A stretch of DNA of 64,000 bases, taken from positions 1-64,000 of the forward strand of contig JALQYJ010000001.1 of the NCBI GenBank assembly GCA_023254175.1, given 5' to 3'. This stretch comes from Runella sp. (GTDB taxonomy: Bacteria; Bacteroidota; Bacteroidia; Cytophagales; Spirosomataceae). Position numbers and translations under genes: made by a program. Under the pieces are notes generated by a model that worked only from the letters and a program-made list of their open reading frames with translations, was not told the DNA's origin and ran no database searches. Of the stretch, positions 36,572 to 45,217 are shown in pieces (the stretch's first letter is position 1; each line of letters starts with the position of its first letter).

Positions 36572-36647
36572 TTAGTCCATGGTCGTTGGTCGATAGTCCA
36601 TAGTTTGTAGAGAATGCTACTGTACCCAAAACTATTGACCATCGACC
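36572..36647. repeat. Palindromic intergenic repeat, AGTCCATAG family (copy 1)
   Basis: Arms 36588-36606 and 36629-36647 pair over 17 of 19 positions (GGTCGATAGTCCATAGTTT against AAACTATTGACCATCGACC). A related half-unit TTAGTCCATGGTCG is at 36572-36585. It fills the gap between convergent stops at 36564 and 36667. The core TAGTCCA-R-GTCGATA recurs at 47089. Confidence 0.6.
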
Positions 36648-36666
36648 AGGGATTCTCGACCCAAAA

Positions 36667-37929
36667 CTACGTCTTCAACTTCTTCTTTTTGGCCGCTGGA
36701 AACAAGATATTATTCAAAATCAAACGGTACCCTGCTGAATTAGGGTGTAGGTTTAAATCCGTAGGTTCTTCATTGATTTCGTGGCGGTAATCTTCGGGGT
36801 CGTGGCCACCGTAGAAGGTAAAAAATCCTTTGGCGTACGTACTGTGAATGTAACGCGCTTCACCCGCTGCACGATTTTCAGCTAAAATAATCACTTCTGG
36901 TTTGATGTACTGCTTTTTGAAAGCCGTGGTTTGACCCATAAACCCTTTGATGATTTGCTGGTGATTTTGTGTCAACATGGTAGGAACAGGATCCCATTTA
37001 GCCGAAAACTGAAACAACGTAAAATAGTCGTTGGCTTCGGTCATGCCCCGTTCGTTGGGTTGGCTATCGACCGACGAAAACTCAATTTCGTAAGGATTGG
37101 TCACAACTTGAAAGTTTTGGAAGGCAAACGTCTGGCTAAAGTCGAGCTTCTTTTGGGCGGTTGGGTCGGTAGGGTCGCCATCATAAATCACGTCTGCAAT
37201 GTCGGTATTTTGAGTGGCCAAAGCTACATCGTACGTGTCGGTGGCGTTGCACATGGCAAACATATAGCCGCCACCTGCTACGTACTCTTGTACTTTTTTA
37301 GCTACGGCCAATTTGAGCTTAGATACCTTAGAAAAACCCCATTTTGTTGCAATATCCTCCGCTTCTCGCTTTTGCGCGCGGTACCAAGGGTAATCGCGGA
37401 AGTGGAAAAATTTGCCGTACTGTCCCGTGAAATCTTCGTGGTGAAGGTGTAGCCAATCGTATTCCGACAGTTTGCCTTCCATGAGGTCGTCGTCATAGAC
37501 AATATCATAAGGGATTTCGGCGTAGGTCATCACCAGGGTTACGGCGTCGTCCCAAGGTTGTTTAGTTTTAGGCGAATAAACGGCCACTTTGGGCGCTTTG
37601 TGGAGCTTTACATTGTCCATGTTGGCATCAGGTTGGGCAATTTCGCTTAAAATACCGCTTCCTTGTGCGTCAGAAATCACCTCGTACGAGATCCCACGGA
37701 CGACCATTTCGTTGATGATTCGCTGGTTCCAATCCATCATAAAACTGCCTCCTCGGTAGTTGAGAAGCCAGTCGATTTCAGTATCGTAAGTACGCAAGAC
37801 CCAATACGCAAGTCCGTATGATTTAAGATGATTTTTTTGGGCTTCATCCATCGGAATCAGAATCTTAGAGGCCAATGCCCCTTGTATCATGCCCAAAAAA
37901 ATGATAAGTGGTAGGATGAACCGCTTCAT
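36667..37929 (-). CDS. Conserved secreted protein with a glutamine-amidotransferase-like fold (function unknown)
   Basis: A 420-residue exported protein (signal ending GALASKILIP). Homologues in Bacteroidota are often labelled asparagine synthetase B, which I do not accept: there is no N-terminal Cys nucleophile and no ATP pyrophosphatase loop. What can be seen is an alpha/beta domain with alternating short strands, PKVAVYSPKTKQPWDDAVTL, YDWLHLHHEDFTGQYG and YVAGGGYMFAMCNATD, then a C-terminal FFTFYGGHDPEDYRHE. The GGGYMFAMC turn resembles the nucleophile elbow of class I amidotransferase/ThuA-like folds. Cargo and role are unknown. It is divergent from an ABC permease. Confidence 0.6.
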   Translation of the reverse strand: MKRFILPLIIFLGMIQGALASKILIPMDEAQKNHLKSYGLAYWVLRTYDTEIDWLLNYRGGSFMMDWNQRIINEMVVRGISYEVISDAQGSGILSEIAQPDANMDNVKLHKAPKVAVYSPKTKQPWDDAVTLVMTYAEIPYDIVYDDDLMEGKLSEYDWLHLHHEDFTGQYGKFFHFRDYPWYRAQKREAEDIATKWGFSKVSKLKLAVAKKVQEYVAGGGYMFAMCNATDTYDVALATQNTDIADVIYDGDPTDPTAQKKLDFSQTFAFQNFQVVTNPYEIEFSSVDSQPNERGMTEANDYFTLFQFSAKWDPVPTMLTQNHQQIIKGFMGQTTAFKKQYIKPEVIILAENRAAGEARYIHSTYAKGFFTFYGGHDPEDYRHEINEEPTDLNLHPNSAGYRLILNNILFPAAKKKKLKT

Positions 37930-38009
37930 CGGTTTGTGGATTTAAATTTTCAGAATGACTTTTGTAATAACGAATATATCGCAAAAATCGTGCAGAACCA
38001 ACCAATGCC

Positions 38010-39254
38010 ATGAACCTTATTGAAAACTTTCGTGAAGGGCTTCGCTCCATTCAATCCAACATGCTCCGAACTGTCCTGACGGCGTTGATAATTGCCATCG
38101 GGATAACGTCGCTAGTAGGTATATTAACGGCCATTGATGGAATGCAAAGCTCAGTAAATAACAGCTTTGCTGATTTGGGAGCTAATACCTTCGATATCAG
38201 AGGCCCTCAACCTTTTCGTCGTAGAAATGGCGGAATGCGTTTTAAAGATTTTCCTTCTATTACTTATCGTCAATCTATGCAGTACAAACGCGAAATTAAG
38301 GATACTTACAATGCGCAAGTTTCAATCTCTTCAAACATAAGCGGAGCTGTACAGGTAAAATATAAGTCGGTACAAACCAACCCCAATACTCGAGTAGTTG
38401 GGATTGACGACAACTTTATGGCAATTAAAGGATATAAGCTTACCAACGGACGTAATTTCTCCCAGACCGACCTAGACAATGCGCTTAACGTGGTCATTAT
38501 TGGTTCAGAAATCGCCCAGAAACTCTTTGAAGGTAAAGTTAATCCCATCAATGAAGAGATAGTCGTGCGAGGCAATCAGTATAAAGTGGTGGGAGTGTTG
38601 GATAAAAAGGGTTCGTTAACGGGGGGAGGAGATGATCGCGTATTATTGATTCCTCTGGAAAACGGGCGTGCCTTGGCGGCCAATCGTGAATTAACGTTTG
38701 ATATTACTACATCGGTCAACAGTATGGAAGATCAAGAACTCATCATGGAAGAGGCGAGAGGAATCATGCGGCGAGTTCGGAAAGACCCTATCGGTAAACC
38801 CGACTCGTTCGAAATTGAAAGCGCGGATGCACTTGCCAAAAACTTTGAAGAAATATCGGGTTACTTGCGTGTAGGTGGCTTTGGCATTGGTATTATTACA
38901 TTATTAGGCGCAGCTATTGCGTTGATGAATATTATGCTAGTATCAGTCACAGAGCGAACCCGAGAAATAGGTATTCGGAAGTCGCTTGGCGCTACCCCTC
39001 GTCTAATTCGCTTACAGTTTTTGATGGAGGCGATTGTGGTATGTATTTTGGGTGGTATTGGCGGACTTATCTTAGGAATCATTGTAGGAAACATCATAGC
39101 GAAAGTTATTAGTGAGAACGCAAGCTTTATTGTGCCTTGGTTTTGGATGATGATGGGGATATTGGTGTGTATCGTAGTCGGAATTCTTTCTGGAATTTAT
39201 CCAGCCATAAAAGCCTCACGCTTAGACCCTATCGAAGCATTACGCTACGAATAG
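38010..39254 (+). CDS. MacB/FtsX-type ABC transporter permease
   Basis: A 414-residue inner-membrane protein with the MacB layout: first helix (LTALIIAIGITSLVGILTAI, about 22-41), a periplasmic MacB_PCD domain of about 240 residues, and three C-terminal helices starting near 285 (GIGIITLLGAAIALMNIMLV). The cytoplasmic coupling segment TERTREIGIRKSLGA is clear and it ends ASRLDPIEALRYE. The ATPase is not fused and no ATPase gene is in the window. It could work with the MacA-like adaptor and TolC-like channel at 30.7-33.6 kb, or be a lipoprotein-type exporter. Confidence 0.88.
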   Translation: MNLIENFREGLRSIQSNMLRTVLTALIIAIGITSLVGILTAIDGMQSSVNNSFADLGANTFDIRGPQPFRRRNGGMRFKDFPSITYRQSMQYKREIKDTYNAQVSISSNISGAVQVKYKSVQTNPNTRVVGIDDNFMAIKGYKLTNGRNFSQTDLDNALNVVIIGSEIAQKLFEGKVNPINEEIVVRGNQYKVVGVLDKKGSLTGGGDDRVLLIPLENGRALAANRELTFDITTSVNSMEDQELIMEEARGIMRRVRKDPIGKPDSFEIESADALAKNFEEISGYLRVGGFGIGIITLLGAAIALMNIMLVSVTERTREIGIRKSLGATPRLIRLQFLMEAIVVCILGGIGGLILGIIVGNIIAKVISENASFIVPWFWMMMGILVCIVVGILSGIYPAIKASRLDPIEALRYE

Positions 39255-39286
39255 TGAAAGTTTTCTAAAATTTTTCAGTGTGAATG

Positions 39287-39317
39287 TTTGCATTTTAAAT
39301 CTCAACCGCTACCTTTG
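39287..39317 (+). promoter_or_regulatory. Promoter of tRNA-Leu
   Basis: TTTG at 39287-39290, a 19-nt spacer, and TACCTTTG at 39310-39317: a complete match to the Bacteroidota sigma-70 pattern (TTTG/TAnnTTTG). Transcription would start a few bases before the tRNA at 39341. Confidence 0.8.
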
Positions 39318-39340
39318 CAGTCCCGTTTATACAACGATAT

Positions 39341-39424
39341 GCCCAGATGGCGGAATCGGTAGACGCGTTGGTCTCAAACACCAATGAGGTTACACTCGTG
39401 CCGGTTCGACTCCGGCTCTGGGTA
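39341..39424 (+). tRNA. tRNA-Leu (anticodon CAA)
   Basis: An 84-nt class II tRNA. The acceptor stem GCCCAGA pairs with TCTGGGT (one G:U), discriminator A. The anticodon arm is TTGGT-CTCAAAC-ACCAA, giving anticodon CAA for codon UUG. A long variable arm follows (TGAGGTTACACTCG) and the T arm has GGTTCGACTCC. CCA is not encoded. Confidence 0.97.
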
Positions 39425-39431
39425 CTCGGGT

Positions 39432-39461
39432 AAAACTCGAAGCGAAAGCTTCGAGTTTTTT
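39432..39461 (+). terminator. Rho-independent terminator of tRNA-Leu
   Basis: ACTCGAAGC-GAAA-GCTTCGAGT with a GNRA-type loop, extended by A:T pairs and followed by TTTTTTGCTTTT. It starts 8 bp after the tRNA end. Confidence 0.92.
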
Positions 39462-39504
39462 GCTTTTATACCCTTGAAAAAAGTGTTTGCTTGGGAGGGG
39501 AGGC

Positions 39505-39550
39505 CAAACAACAGGCGGTTCAGAGATTGTTCTAAACCGCCTGTTGTTTG
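39505..39550. terminator. 16-bp perfect hairpin downstream of lpxA
   Basis: Arms 39505-39520 and 39535-39550 (CAAACAACAGGCGGTT) pair without mismatch around a 14-nt loop. It lies between the tRNA terminator and the lpxA stop (39573, minus strand), where it would end the lpx transcript. There is no clear U-run. Confidence 0.6.
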
Positions 39551-39572
39551 CATGTAGAAAAACCATGTTGCC

Positions 39573-40373
39573 TTAGTCTTCGCTATCGACATGGGAAGCA
39601 CTCGGTGCTTTGATAATTCCCCGCTCGGCACTACGAATAAAATCGACGATAAGGTCGCGCTCAGCTGATTCAGGGAGGTCTTGCTCAATGTGCTCTAATG
39701 CTTCCGTATTGTTGAACCCCTTGAGATACACATAACGGTAAATTTCCTGAATCTCGGCTATTTGTTCGTTGGTAAATCCTCTCCGACGAAGGCCGATTGA
39801 ATTTACGCCAGCGTACGAGAGTGGTTCGCGGGCAGCTTTGGTAAAAGGAGGAACGTCTTTGCGAACTAGCGATCCGCCTGAAATCATGGCATGAGGGCCA
39901 ATTTTTACCCACTGATGAACCGAACTAGAGCCGCCAATGATTCCCCAATCGCCTAAGTGTACGTGTCCTGCCAATTGTACGTTATTGACGATAATACAAT
40001 AGTTTCCAATCCGACAATCGTGCGCTACGTGGGCGTAGGCCATGATGAGGCAGTGGCTTCCAATTTCAGTTTTGAGGTATTCTTCGGTGCCGCGACTAAT
40101 CGTCGCGTACTCTCGAATTACCGTTTCGTCTCCAATGAACGTTTGTGTGTACTCTCCTTTAAATTTAAGGTCTTGAGGGGTAGAGGAAATGACTGCTCCA
40201 GAGTAGATTTTACAGTTTTTGCCAATTCGAGCACCTTCATTGATGATGGCGTGCGAACCAATCCATGTCCCTTCACCGATTTCCACGTCCTTGTGAATCA
40301 TGGCAAATGGCTCAATAACAACATTGGGGGCAATTTGTGCCTCAGGGTGTATATATGCTAACGGTTGAATCAT
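39573..40373 (-). CDS. lpxA: UDP-N-acetylglucosamine acyltransferase
   Basis: A 266-residue cytoplasmic enzyme for the first step of lipid A synthesis: transfer of a hydroxyacyl chain to UDP-GlcNAc. The N-terminal two thirds are left-handed beta-helix hexapeptide repeats (IHPEAQIAPNVVIEPF, IGEGTWIGSHAIINEGARIG); the catalytic-His region is MAYAHVAHDCRIGNYCI; the helical tail carries GLRRRGFTNEQIAEIQEIYR. The start at MIQPLAYIHP (40373) matches the family; the open frame extends 11 codons upstream. It is last in the lpxD-lpxC/fabZ-lpxA order. Confidence 0.97.
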   Translation of the reverse strand: MIQPLAYIHPEAQIAPNVVIEPFAMIHKDVEIGEGTWIGSHAIINEGARIGKNCKIYSGAVISSTPQDLKFKGEYTQTFIGDETVIREYATISRGTEEYLKTEIGSHCLIMAYAHVAHDCRIGNYCIIVNNVQLAGHVHLGDWGIIGGSSSVHQWVKIGPHAMISGGSLVRKDVPPFTKAAREPLSYAGVNSIGLRRRGFTNEQIAEIQEIYRYVYLKGFNNTEALEHIEQDLPESAERDLIVDFIRSAERGIIKAPSASHVDSED

Positions 40374-40437
40374 GTTGAATTGATAGTTTCCAGAGTGTTT
40401 TTTCAAAGCTTGAGGCTTTGTTAGGCTCTGTTGACCA

Positions 40438-41832
40438 TTACTTTTTTCTAACTAGGCTTGCGGTCATGTCAGCTTCGCATACAAGTTGTCCTGCTACATA
40501 CCCTGCACCGTGCATTTTAACAATTCCACGCTTGATAGGCGCCGTAAATTCACACTTGAAGATAACGGTATCTCCAGGCACGACGTTGCGCCGAAAACGG
40601 CAATTTTCGATGGCAGCCAAGAAAGGCCAATAGTTTTCTGGGTCTGATTGCGAACTTAGAGCAAGAATAGCCCCCGTTTGTGCCATGGCTTCCATCTGTA
40701 AAACACCTGGCATGACGGGATTGTTTGGAAAGTGCCCAGTAAAGAAAGGCTCGTTCATGGTCACATTTTTAAGGCCTGCCACGCTATTTTCATCCATATA
40801 AACGATTTTGTCAATCATCAAGAACGGATAGCGATGGGGAAGAAGCTCACAAATGCGCTTCAAATCCATTACAGGAGGCATTTTAGGGTCGAAATGTGGC
40901 ACAGGGCCTTTCGACGACTCCATGAGTTTTTTGATTTTTTTAGCCAAAGCTACGTTCGCTGCATGCCCAGGGCGAGCGGCTAAAATCTGACCTTTGATGG
41001 GGCGTCCTACCAATGCTAAATCACCCACAACATCAAGAAGTTTGTGGCGTGCCATTTCGTTAGGGTAGTGTAATTCTAGGTTGTTTAGAATTCCTACTTT
41101 TTTGTTTACCCCAATCGTAGGCTTGTTGAGTAACTGCGACAAGTAGTTTAGTTCACCTTCTTCTACATCACGGTCAACAATCACAATCGCGTTGGTCAAA
41201 TCCCCACCTTTAATGAGGTTAGCTTTGTAAAGTGCTTCTAATTCGTGCAAGAAACAAAAAGTACGGCACGAAGCAATTTCACGCGAGAACGTTGTTAAGT
41301 CGTTGAGTGAGGCGTGTTGGCTGCTGATTACTTGTGAATTATAATCCACCATCACCGTAAGACGATAGTCGTTGAGTGGCAACGCAACCATCTCAATGTC
41401 TTTCTCCGCGTTTATGTAGCGTACAGGTTCTGGAATTTCAAAATAGTTACGCGAGGCATTTTGTTCGATAATTCCTGCCTCTTTCAACGCTTCTACAAAC
41501 TTGATGGAGCTCCCATCCATGATGGGTGGCTCAGGGCCGTCAAGCTGAATAAGTACGTTGTCAATTTGCAACCCGACAAGCGCCGCAAGCGTATGTTCAA
41601 CGGTGTACACGCGTGCTCCGTTTTGTTCGAGGGTCGTTCCCCGCGATACATCCACTACGTTGTCTACGTCCGCATCAATAATGGGCTGACCTTCCAAGTC
41701 AATACGTTGAAATTTATAACCGTGGTTAATAGCGGCGGGTACAAAAGTCATGGTTGCCGATACACCAGTGTGCAACCCTACACCCGATACCGACACCGAT
41801 TTTTCGATGGTTTGTTGTTTAATGTTCAACAT
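40438..41832 (-). CDS. lpxC/fabZ: Bifunctional LpxC deacetylase / FabZ hydroxyacyl-ACP dehydratase
   Basis: A 464-residue fusion. Residues 1 to about 305 are LpxC, the zinc enzyme that commits to lipid A (zinc-site region YTVEHTLAALVGLQID; second site region MARHKLLDVVGDLALVG). Residues about 320-464 are FabZ with the active His in LLPHRYPFLMIDKIV and the Glu helix GHFPNNPVMPGVLQMEAMAQ. The fusion is standard for Bacteroidota. It starts 2 bp after the lpxD stop, so it is translationally coupled. Confidence 0.97.
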   Translation of the reverse strand: MLNIKQQTIEKSVSVSGVGLHTGVSATMTFVPAAINHGYKFQRIDLEGQPIIDADVDNVVDVSRGTTLEQNGARVYTVEHTLAALVGLQIDNVLIQLDGPEPPIMDGSSIKFVEALKEAGIIEQNASRNYFEIPEPVRYINAEKDIEMVALPLNDYRLTVMVDYNSQVISSQHASLNDLTTFSREIASCRTFCFLHELEALYKANLIKGGDLTNAIVIVDRDVEEGELNYLSQLLNKPTIGVNKKVGILNNLELHYPNEMARHKLLDVVGDLALVGRPIKGQILAARPGHAANVALAKKIKKLMESSKGPVPHFDPKMPPVMDLKRICELLPHRYPFLMIDKIVYMDENSVAGLKNVTMNEPFFTGHFPNNPVMPGVLQMEAMAQTGAILALSSQSDPENYWPFLAAIENCRFRRNVVPGDTVIFKCEFTAPIKRGIVKMHGAGYVAGQLVCEADMTASLVRKK

Positions 41833-41834
41833 TC

Positions 41835-42872
41835 CTATTGTTTGTCTTCGTTGATTTGTTTCTCTAAATCGTGTACTCTCTTCTCTAAAAGAGGCAGTTT
41901 ACGGAATATCGCTGCCGAACGTAAGCTGTCTTTGAGTTCTAATGCAGGAGTTCCGTTGAGAGATAATCCTTCTTCCTCCCAAGTACGGGTTACGCCTGCT
42001 TGGCCACCCACTTTTGTTCCTTTGGGGACGGTAATGTGCCCATTAAAACCAGCTTGCCCACCGATGACGCACTGCTCACCGATTTTGGTTGAACCTGCAA
42101 TTCCTGCCTGCGCAGCAATGACAGTGTTTTTGCCAATTTCGACATTGTGACCCACTTGCACAAGGTTGTCTAATTTTACTCCCTGACGGATAAAAGTAGA
42201 ACCCATCGTAGCGCAGTCGATGGTTGTCCCTGCACCTATACTTACGTTGTCTTCAATTACAACGTTGCCTAACTGTGGAATTGTTTTGTAAGAACCATCG
42301 GGAAGGGGGGCAAATCCAAATCCGTCACTTCCGATAACGGCATTGGCAAAAAAAGTACAATTTTTGCCAATAATGGTATTGTTATAAATTTTTACTCCCG
42401 AATGAATGACCGTTCCGTCTCCGATTTTTACATTATCGCCAATGTAGGCTTGAGGGTAGATCTTTACGTTTTTTCCAATCTTACAATTGCTACCAACGTA
42501 GGCAAAAGCACCTAAATAAGGGTTTTCGCCCAATTCGGAGCCTTCTCCAATGTAAGAAGGTTGCTCAATTCCTCGCTTGTCGCCTTTGATGATTCGCTCG
42601 TATTGTTGAAGAAGTTGAGTAAATGCAGTGTACGAACTTTCTACCCGAATAAGGGTAGTTTTAAACGCTTTTTTAGGTTCAAAGCTCTTATCTACGATTA
42701 CTGCCGAGGCCTCAGTTGTGTACAAGTAAGGCTCGTATTTGGGATTTGAAAAAAAAGAAATACTGCCTGAGATACCCTCCTCAATTTTTGATAACTGACT
42801 GATTCTTAGGTTTTCGTCACCTTCTATTTCTCCTCCGAGCAGTCCAGCAATCTGCTTGACGGTAAATTCCAT
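41835..42872 (-). CDS. lpxD: UDP-3-O-acylglucosamine N-acyltransferase
   Basis: A 345-residue enzyme for the third lipid A step. The N-terminal uridine-binding domain has [13 protein letters not shown]; the middle is a long hexapeptide-repeat helix with the catalytic-His region [20 protein letters not shown]; the end is a short coiled coil ([16 protein letters not shown]). Length and order are normal. It begins 10 bp after the HD-phosphohydrolase stop. Confidence 0.97.
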   Translation of the reverse strand: MEFTVKQIAGLLGGEIEGDENLRISQLSKIEEGISGSISFFSNPKYEPYLYTTEASAVIVDKSFEPKKAFKTTLIRVESSYTAFTQLLQQYERIIKGDKRGIEQPSYIGEGSELGENPYLGAFAYVGSNCKIGKNVKIYPQAYIGDNVKIGDGTVIHSGVKIYNNTIIGKNCTFFANAVIGSDGFGFAPLPDGSYKTIPQLGNVVIEDNVSIGAGTTIDCATMGSTFIRQGVKLDNLVQVGHNVEIGKNTVIAAQAGIAGSTKIGEQCVIGGQAGFNGHITVPKGTKVGGQAGVTRTWEEEGLSLNGTPALELKDSLRSAAIFRKLPLLEKRVHDLEKQINEDKQ

Positions 42873-42882
42873 ACGGTCTAAA

Positions 42883-44115
42883 TTAAGACTGCAAAGTTAG
42901 GGGTTTCATCCAACAAACATAATACTTTCGGACAATATTACTCAGGGCCTTAATTGTCGGTAAATCAGAGGCATCGGCAATATCACGTACGCTTCCGTCT
43001 TTCATTTTGATTAAAATGTGTTCTTTGCTCGAAACATAGGCGGCGTTGCTTGATTCTCCCATGACCAAAAAATACTCGTGCCAGCTATCCGAAATACCTT
43101 GCTGGCGAAGTTGTTCGTGGATTTCTTGGAGTTGATTTTGGTCAAAAGGAACGGCTGAAAACTGGATTTTGTACAATTTTCGGTTGAGTAAATGTTGACA
43201 AATCATCGAAAGGACATGGTCTTCGTGGGCAGCCCATACCTTCAAGCAGCCCCATACATCGTAGTCGTCGATTTTGGTAAAAGAATGGAGGTACTGAGGA
43301 TTTTCTTGAAACTGCTGTAAAGTAATCTTTTGCCGTAAAAAAAGTCCAAAGTCGTTGGGAGCAAAAATAGCTTCACCACTTCGGGCCAATTCACGAGCAC
43401 GTCTGATGGCCTGAATCAACATCGTTTCGGCACAAATGGAGGTCTTGTGAAGGTACACCTGCCAGTACATGAGACGCCGCGCATTCAAAAAGTTCTCGAT
43501 ACTTAAAATGCCTTTTGATTCCACCACAAGCTGGTCATCCACCACATCCAACATCTTAATGATGCGTTCCGTCCCAATGGCTCCTTCGGCGACGCCCGTA
43601 AAAAAACAGTCACGGTTGAGGTAGTCCATGCGATCCATGTCTAATTGGCTGGAAATCAATTGATGGAAAAAGTGGCGAGGATAACTACCTTCAAACATCT
43701 GAATCGCCATTTCGAGTTGGCCGTCCATTTGGCGATTGAGTTCTTTCATGATTTCCAACGACAAATATTCGTGGTGGACGTCGTTCAGAATGGTTTTTTC
43801 TAGTACATGCGAAAAGGGGCCGTGTCCTACATCGTGCAGTAGGATGGCGATGTGGGCGGCTTCCCACTCGGCTTCCCAAATCAGATGGCCTTTGGAGCGA
43901 AGTGTAGAAAGAGCTTGCCCCATGAGGTGCATGGCTCCAAGGGCATGGTGAAAACGAGTATGCAAAGCACCTGGATAGACCAGTTCGGCCATGCCTAGTT
44001 GCCTAATGCGTCGGAGTCGTTGAAAAAAAGGGTGTTGGATAAGGTCAAATACCAAATCAGACGGAATGCTGATGAATCCGTAAACGGGGTCGTTGAAAAT
44101 CTTACGTTTGTTCAA
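42883..44115 (-). CDS. HD-superfamily phosphohydrolase (SAMHD1/dNTPase-like)
   Basis: A 410-residue cytoplasmic metal-dependent hydrolase. The HD metal site is intact: His in [14 protein letters not shown] (about 52-63) and His94-Asp95 in [13 protein letters not shown], with a later Asp in [14 protein letters not shown]. The family includes dNTP triphosphohydrolases and is often beside lpxD in Bacteroidota. I start at TTG 44115 ([15 protein letters not shown]): the open frame continues to an ATG at 44280, but that stretch is not protein-like and contains a predicted promoter. The substrate is not certain. Confidence 0.88.
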   Translation of the reverse strand: MNKRKIFNDPVYGFISIPSDLVFDLIQHPFFQRLRRIRQLGMAELVYPGALHTRFHHALGAMHLMGQALSTLRSKGHLIWEAEWEAAHIAILLHDVGHGPFSHVLEKTILNDVHHEYLSLEIMKELNRQMDGQLEMAIQMFEGSYPRHFFHQLISSQLDMDRMDYLNRDCFFTGVAEGAIGTERIIKMLDVVDDQLVVESKGILSIENFLNARRLMYWQVYLHKTSICAETMLIQAIRRARELARSGEAIFAPNDFGLFLRQKITLQQFQENPQYLHSFTKIDDYDVWGCLKVWAAHEDHVLSMICQHLLNRKLYKIQFSAVPFDQNQLQEIHEQLRQQGISDSWHEYFLVMGESSNAAYVSSKEHILIKMKDGSVRDIADASDLPTIKALSNIVRKYYVCWMKPLTLQS

Positions 44116-44137
44116 AGCGGAAGAAATTGGGAGAAAG

Positions 44138-44153
44138 TTGAACAAGTGTTCAA
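44138..44153. promoter_or_regulatory. Palindrome TTGAACA-AG-TGTTCAA in the HD gene leader
   Basis: Two perfect 7-bp arms with a 2-bp centre, placed between the predicted promoter (44166-44200) and the start of the HD-phosphohydrolase gene. The form is that of an operator for a dimeric repressor; it could also be a short RNA hairpin near the start codon. Confidence 0.35.
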
Positions 44154-44165
44154 TAAAAAATTGCC

Positions 44166-44200
44166 TAAAGGTAATGATTAAGCAACTGAAGCATTTCAAA
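44166..44200 (-). promoter_or_regulatory. Promoter of the HD-lpxD-lpxC/fabZ-lpxA operon
   Basis: On the minus strand TTTG (44197-44200), 23-nt spacer, TACCTTTA (44166-44173), one mismatch to TAnnTTTG. It lies about 50 bp before the TTG start at 44115 and supports that start. Confidence 0.45.
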
Positions 44201-44230
44201 TTTATGAGGTGAATTTGGATGACTTCGCTT

Positions 44231-44264
44231 TTTGATAGCGCAAAAAGATAATTTGATACATTTG
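44231..44264 (+). promoter_or_regulatory. Promoter of the cyclophilin gene
   Basis: TTTG (44231-44234), 22-nt spacer, TACATTTG (44257-44264). The start point falls at about 44270, after the in-frame ATG at 44266, which makes that ATG unusable and favours the start at 44377 with a leader of about 105 nt. Confidence 0.55.
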
Positions 44265-44376
44265 TATGAGGATTAAACATTTACTACTGGTAGTTGTACT
44301 GATGATCATCTCACCGTTGGTCACTGTCAGCTATGTAGGATATAAAATAGAAAAAAGGGTTATATCTATTCATACA

Positions 44377-45099
44377 ATGAAAACAAGAATCCATTTAAGC
44401 ACCTTGCTGGCGATAGCGATGCTGTCGGTAGCTCTGCCTGCTGTTTCCCAAAAAAAATCTAAAAAAGCGGAAGTAGTCACTATTCATACATCTTTTGGTG
44501 ACATGACTGCCATTTTGCACGAGCAAACACCTTTGCACAAAGCGAACTTTTTGAGATTAGCCAAAGACCACTTTTACGATAGCTTGCTTTTCCACCGTAT
44601 CATTGAAAATTTTATGATTCAGGGAGGAGACCCTGCCTCAAAAAATGCCAAAGCAGGCGAGCGCCTCGGTGGGGGCGGGGGAAATATGGAACGAATACCT
44701 GCGGAGTTTCATCCCGACTTGTTTCATAAAAAAGGGGCATTGGCCGCAGCAAGAGATAATAACCCTGAAAAAAAATCATCGGCTTGCCAGTTTTATATTG
44801 TACAGGGAAAAGTGTACAACGATGCCGAACTGGATGTACAGCTAAAGCGAGCCACAGGAACCCGCCAAGCCACGCCTATTCAACGTGAAGCCTATAAATC
44901 AGTGGGGGGAACGCCACATTTGGACGGAAACTATACGGTTTTTGGGCAAGTTATAAGCGGATTAGCCGTACTGGATAGCATTGCGCGCCAACCCAAAGAC
45001 CGTACCGATCGCCCCCTTAAGGATATTCGAATGAGTATGAAGGTGGAAAAAATGAAGAAGAAAAAAATCGCCAAACGTTACGGCTATCGGTTTGAATAA
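44377..45099 (+). CDS. Exported cyclophilin-type peptidyl-prolyl isomerase
   Basis: A 240-residue protein with a signal peptide (MKTRIHLSTLLAIAMLSVAL, cleavage near AVSQ) that would fold proteins in the periplasm. The cyclophilin core shows FHRIIENFMIQGGDP (catalytic Arg and the GGD turn), KGALAAARDNNPEKKSSACQFYI and YTVFGQVISGLAVLDSIA. An insert around 150-180 (VQLKRATGTRQATPIQREAY) is longer than in PpiA and is common in Bacteroidota members. The open frame extends 37 codons upstream with a second hydrophobic stretch, which I exclude. Confidence 0.92.
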   Translation: MKTRIHLSTLLAIAMLSVALPAVSQKKSKKAEVVTIHTSFGDMTAILHEQTPLHKANFLRLAKDHFYDSLLFHRIIENFMIQGGDPASKNAKAGERLGGGGGNMERIPAEFHPDLFHKKGALAAARDNNPEKKSSACQFYIVQGKVYNDAELDVQLKRATGTRQATPIQREAYKSVGGTPHLDGNYTVFGQVISGLAVLDSIARQPKDRTDRPLKDIRMSMKVEKMKKKKIAKRYGYRFE

Positions 45100-45185
45100 A
45101 GTCTCAAAAGGAAGGCATACGATTGAAGTTTTCTAAATTGTGGGAAAAGTCGATTTCTTTCGCGTAATTTTCCCAACGGGTTTAC

Positions 45186-45193
45186 TAACTTTG
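45186..45193 (+). promoter_or_regulatory. -7 element of the sigma-54-type regulator gene
   Basis: TAACTTTG, a full TAnnTTTG match, 24 bp before the ATG at 45218. No clean TTTG lies at the usual distance upstream. Confidence 0.4.
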
Positions 45194-45217
45194 CCCATTA
45201 ACTTATTTCTACGACTG

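Noticed and set aside
41461..42150. A 229-residue frame antisense to lpxC/fabZ and lpxD
   Set aside because: It overlaps two certain genes and has the composition of an antisense shadow.
44266..44376. Upstream in-frame start of the cyclophilin gene that adds a second hydrophobic segment
   Set aside because: It sits at the predicted transcription start point; the ATG at 44377 gives a normal signal peptide.
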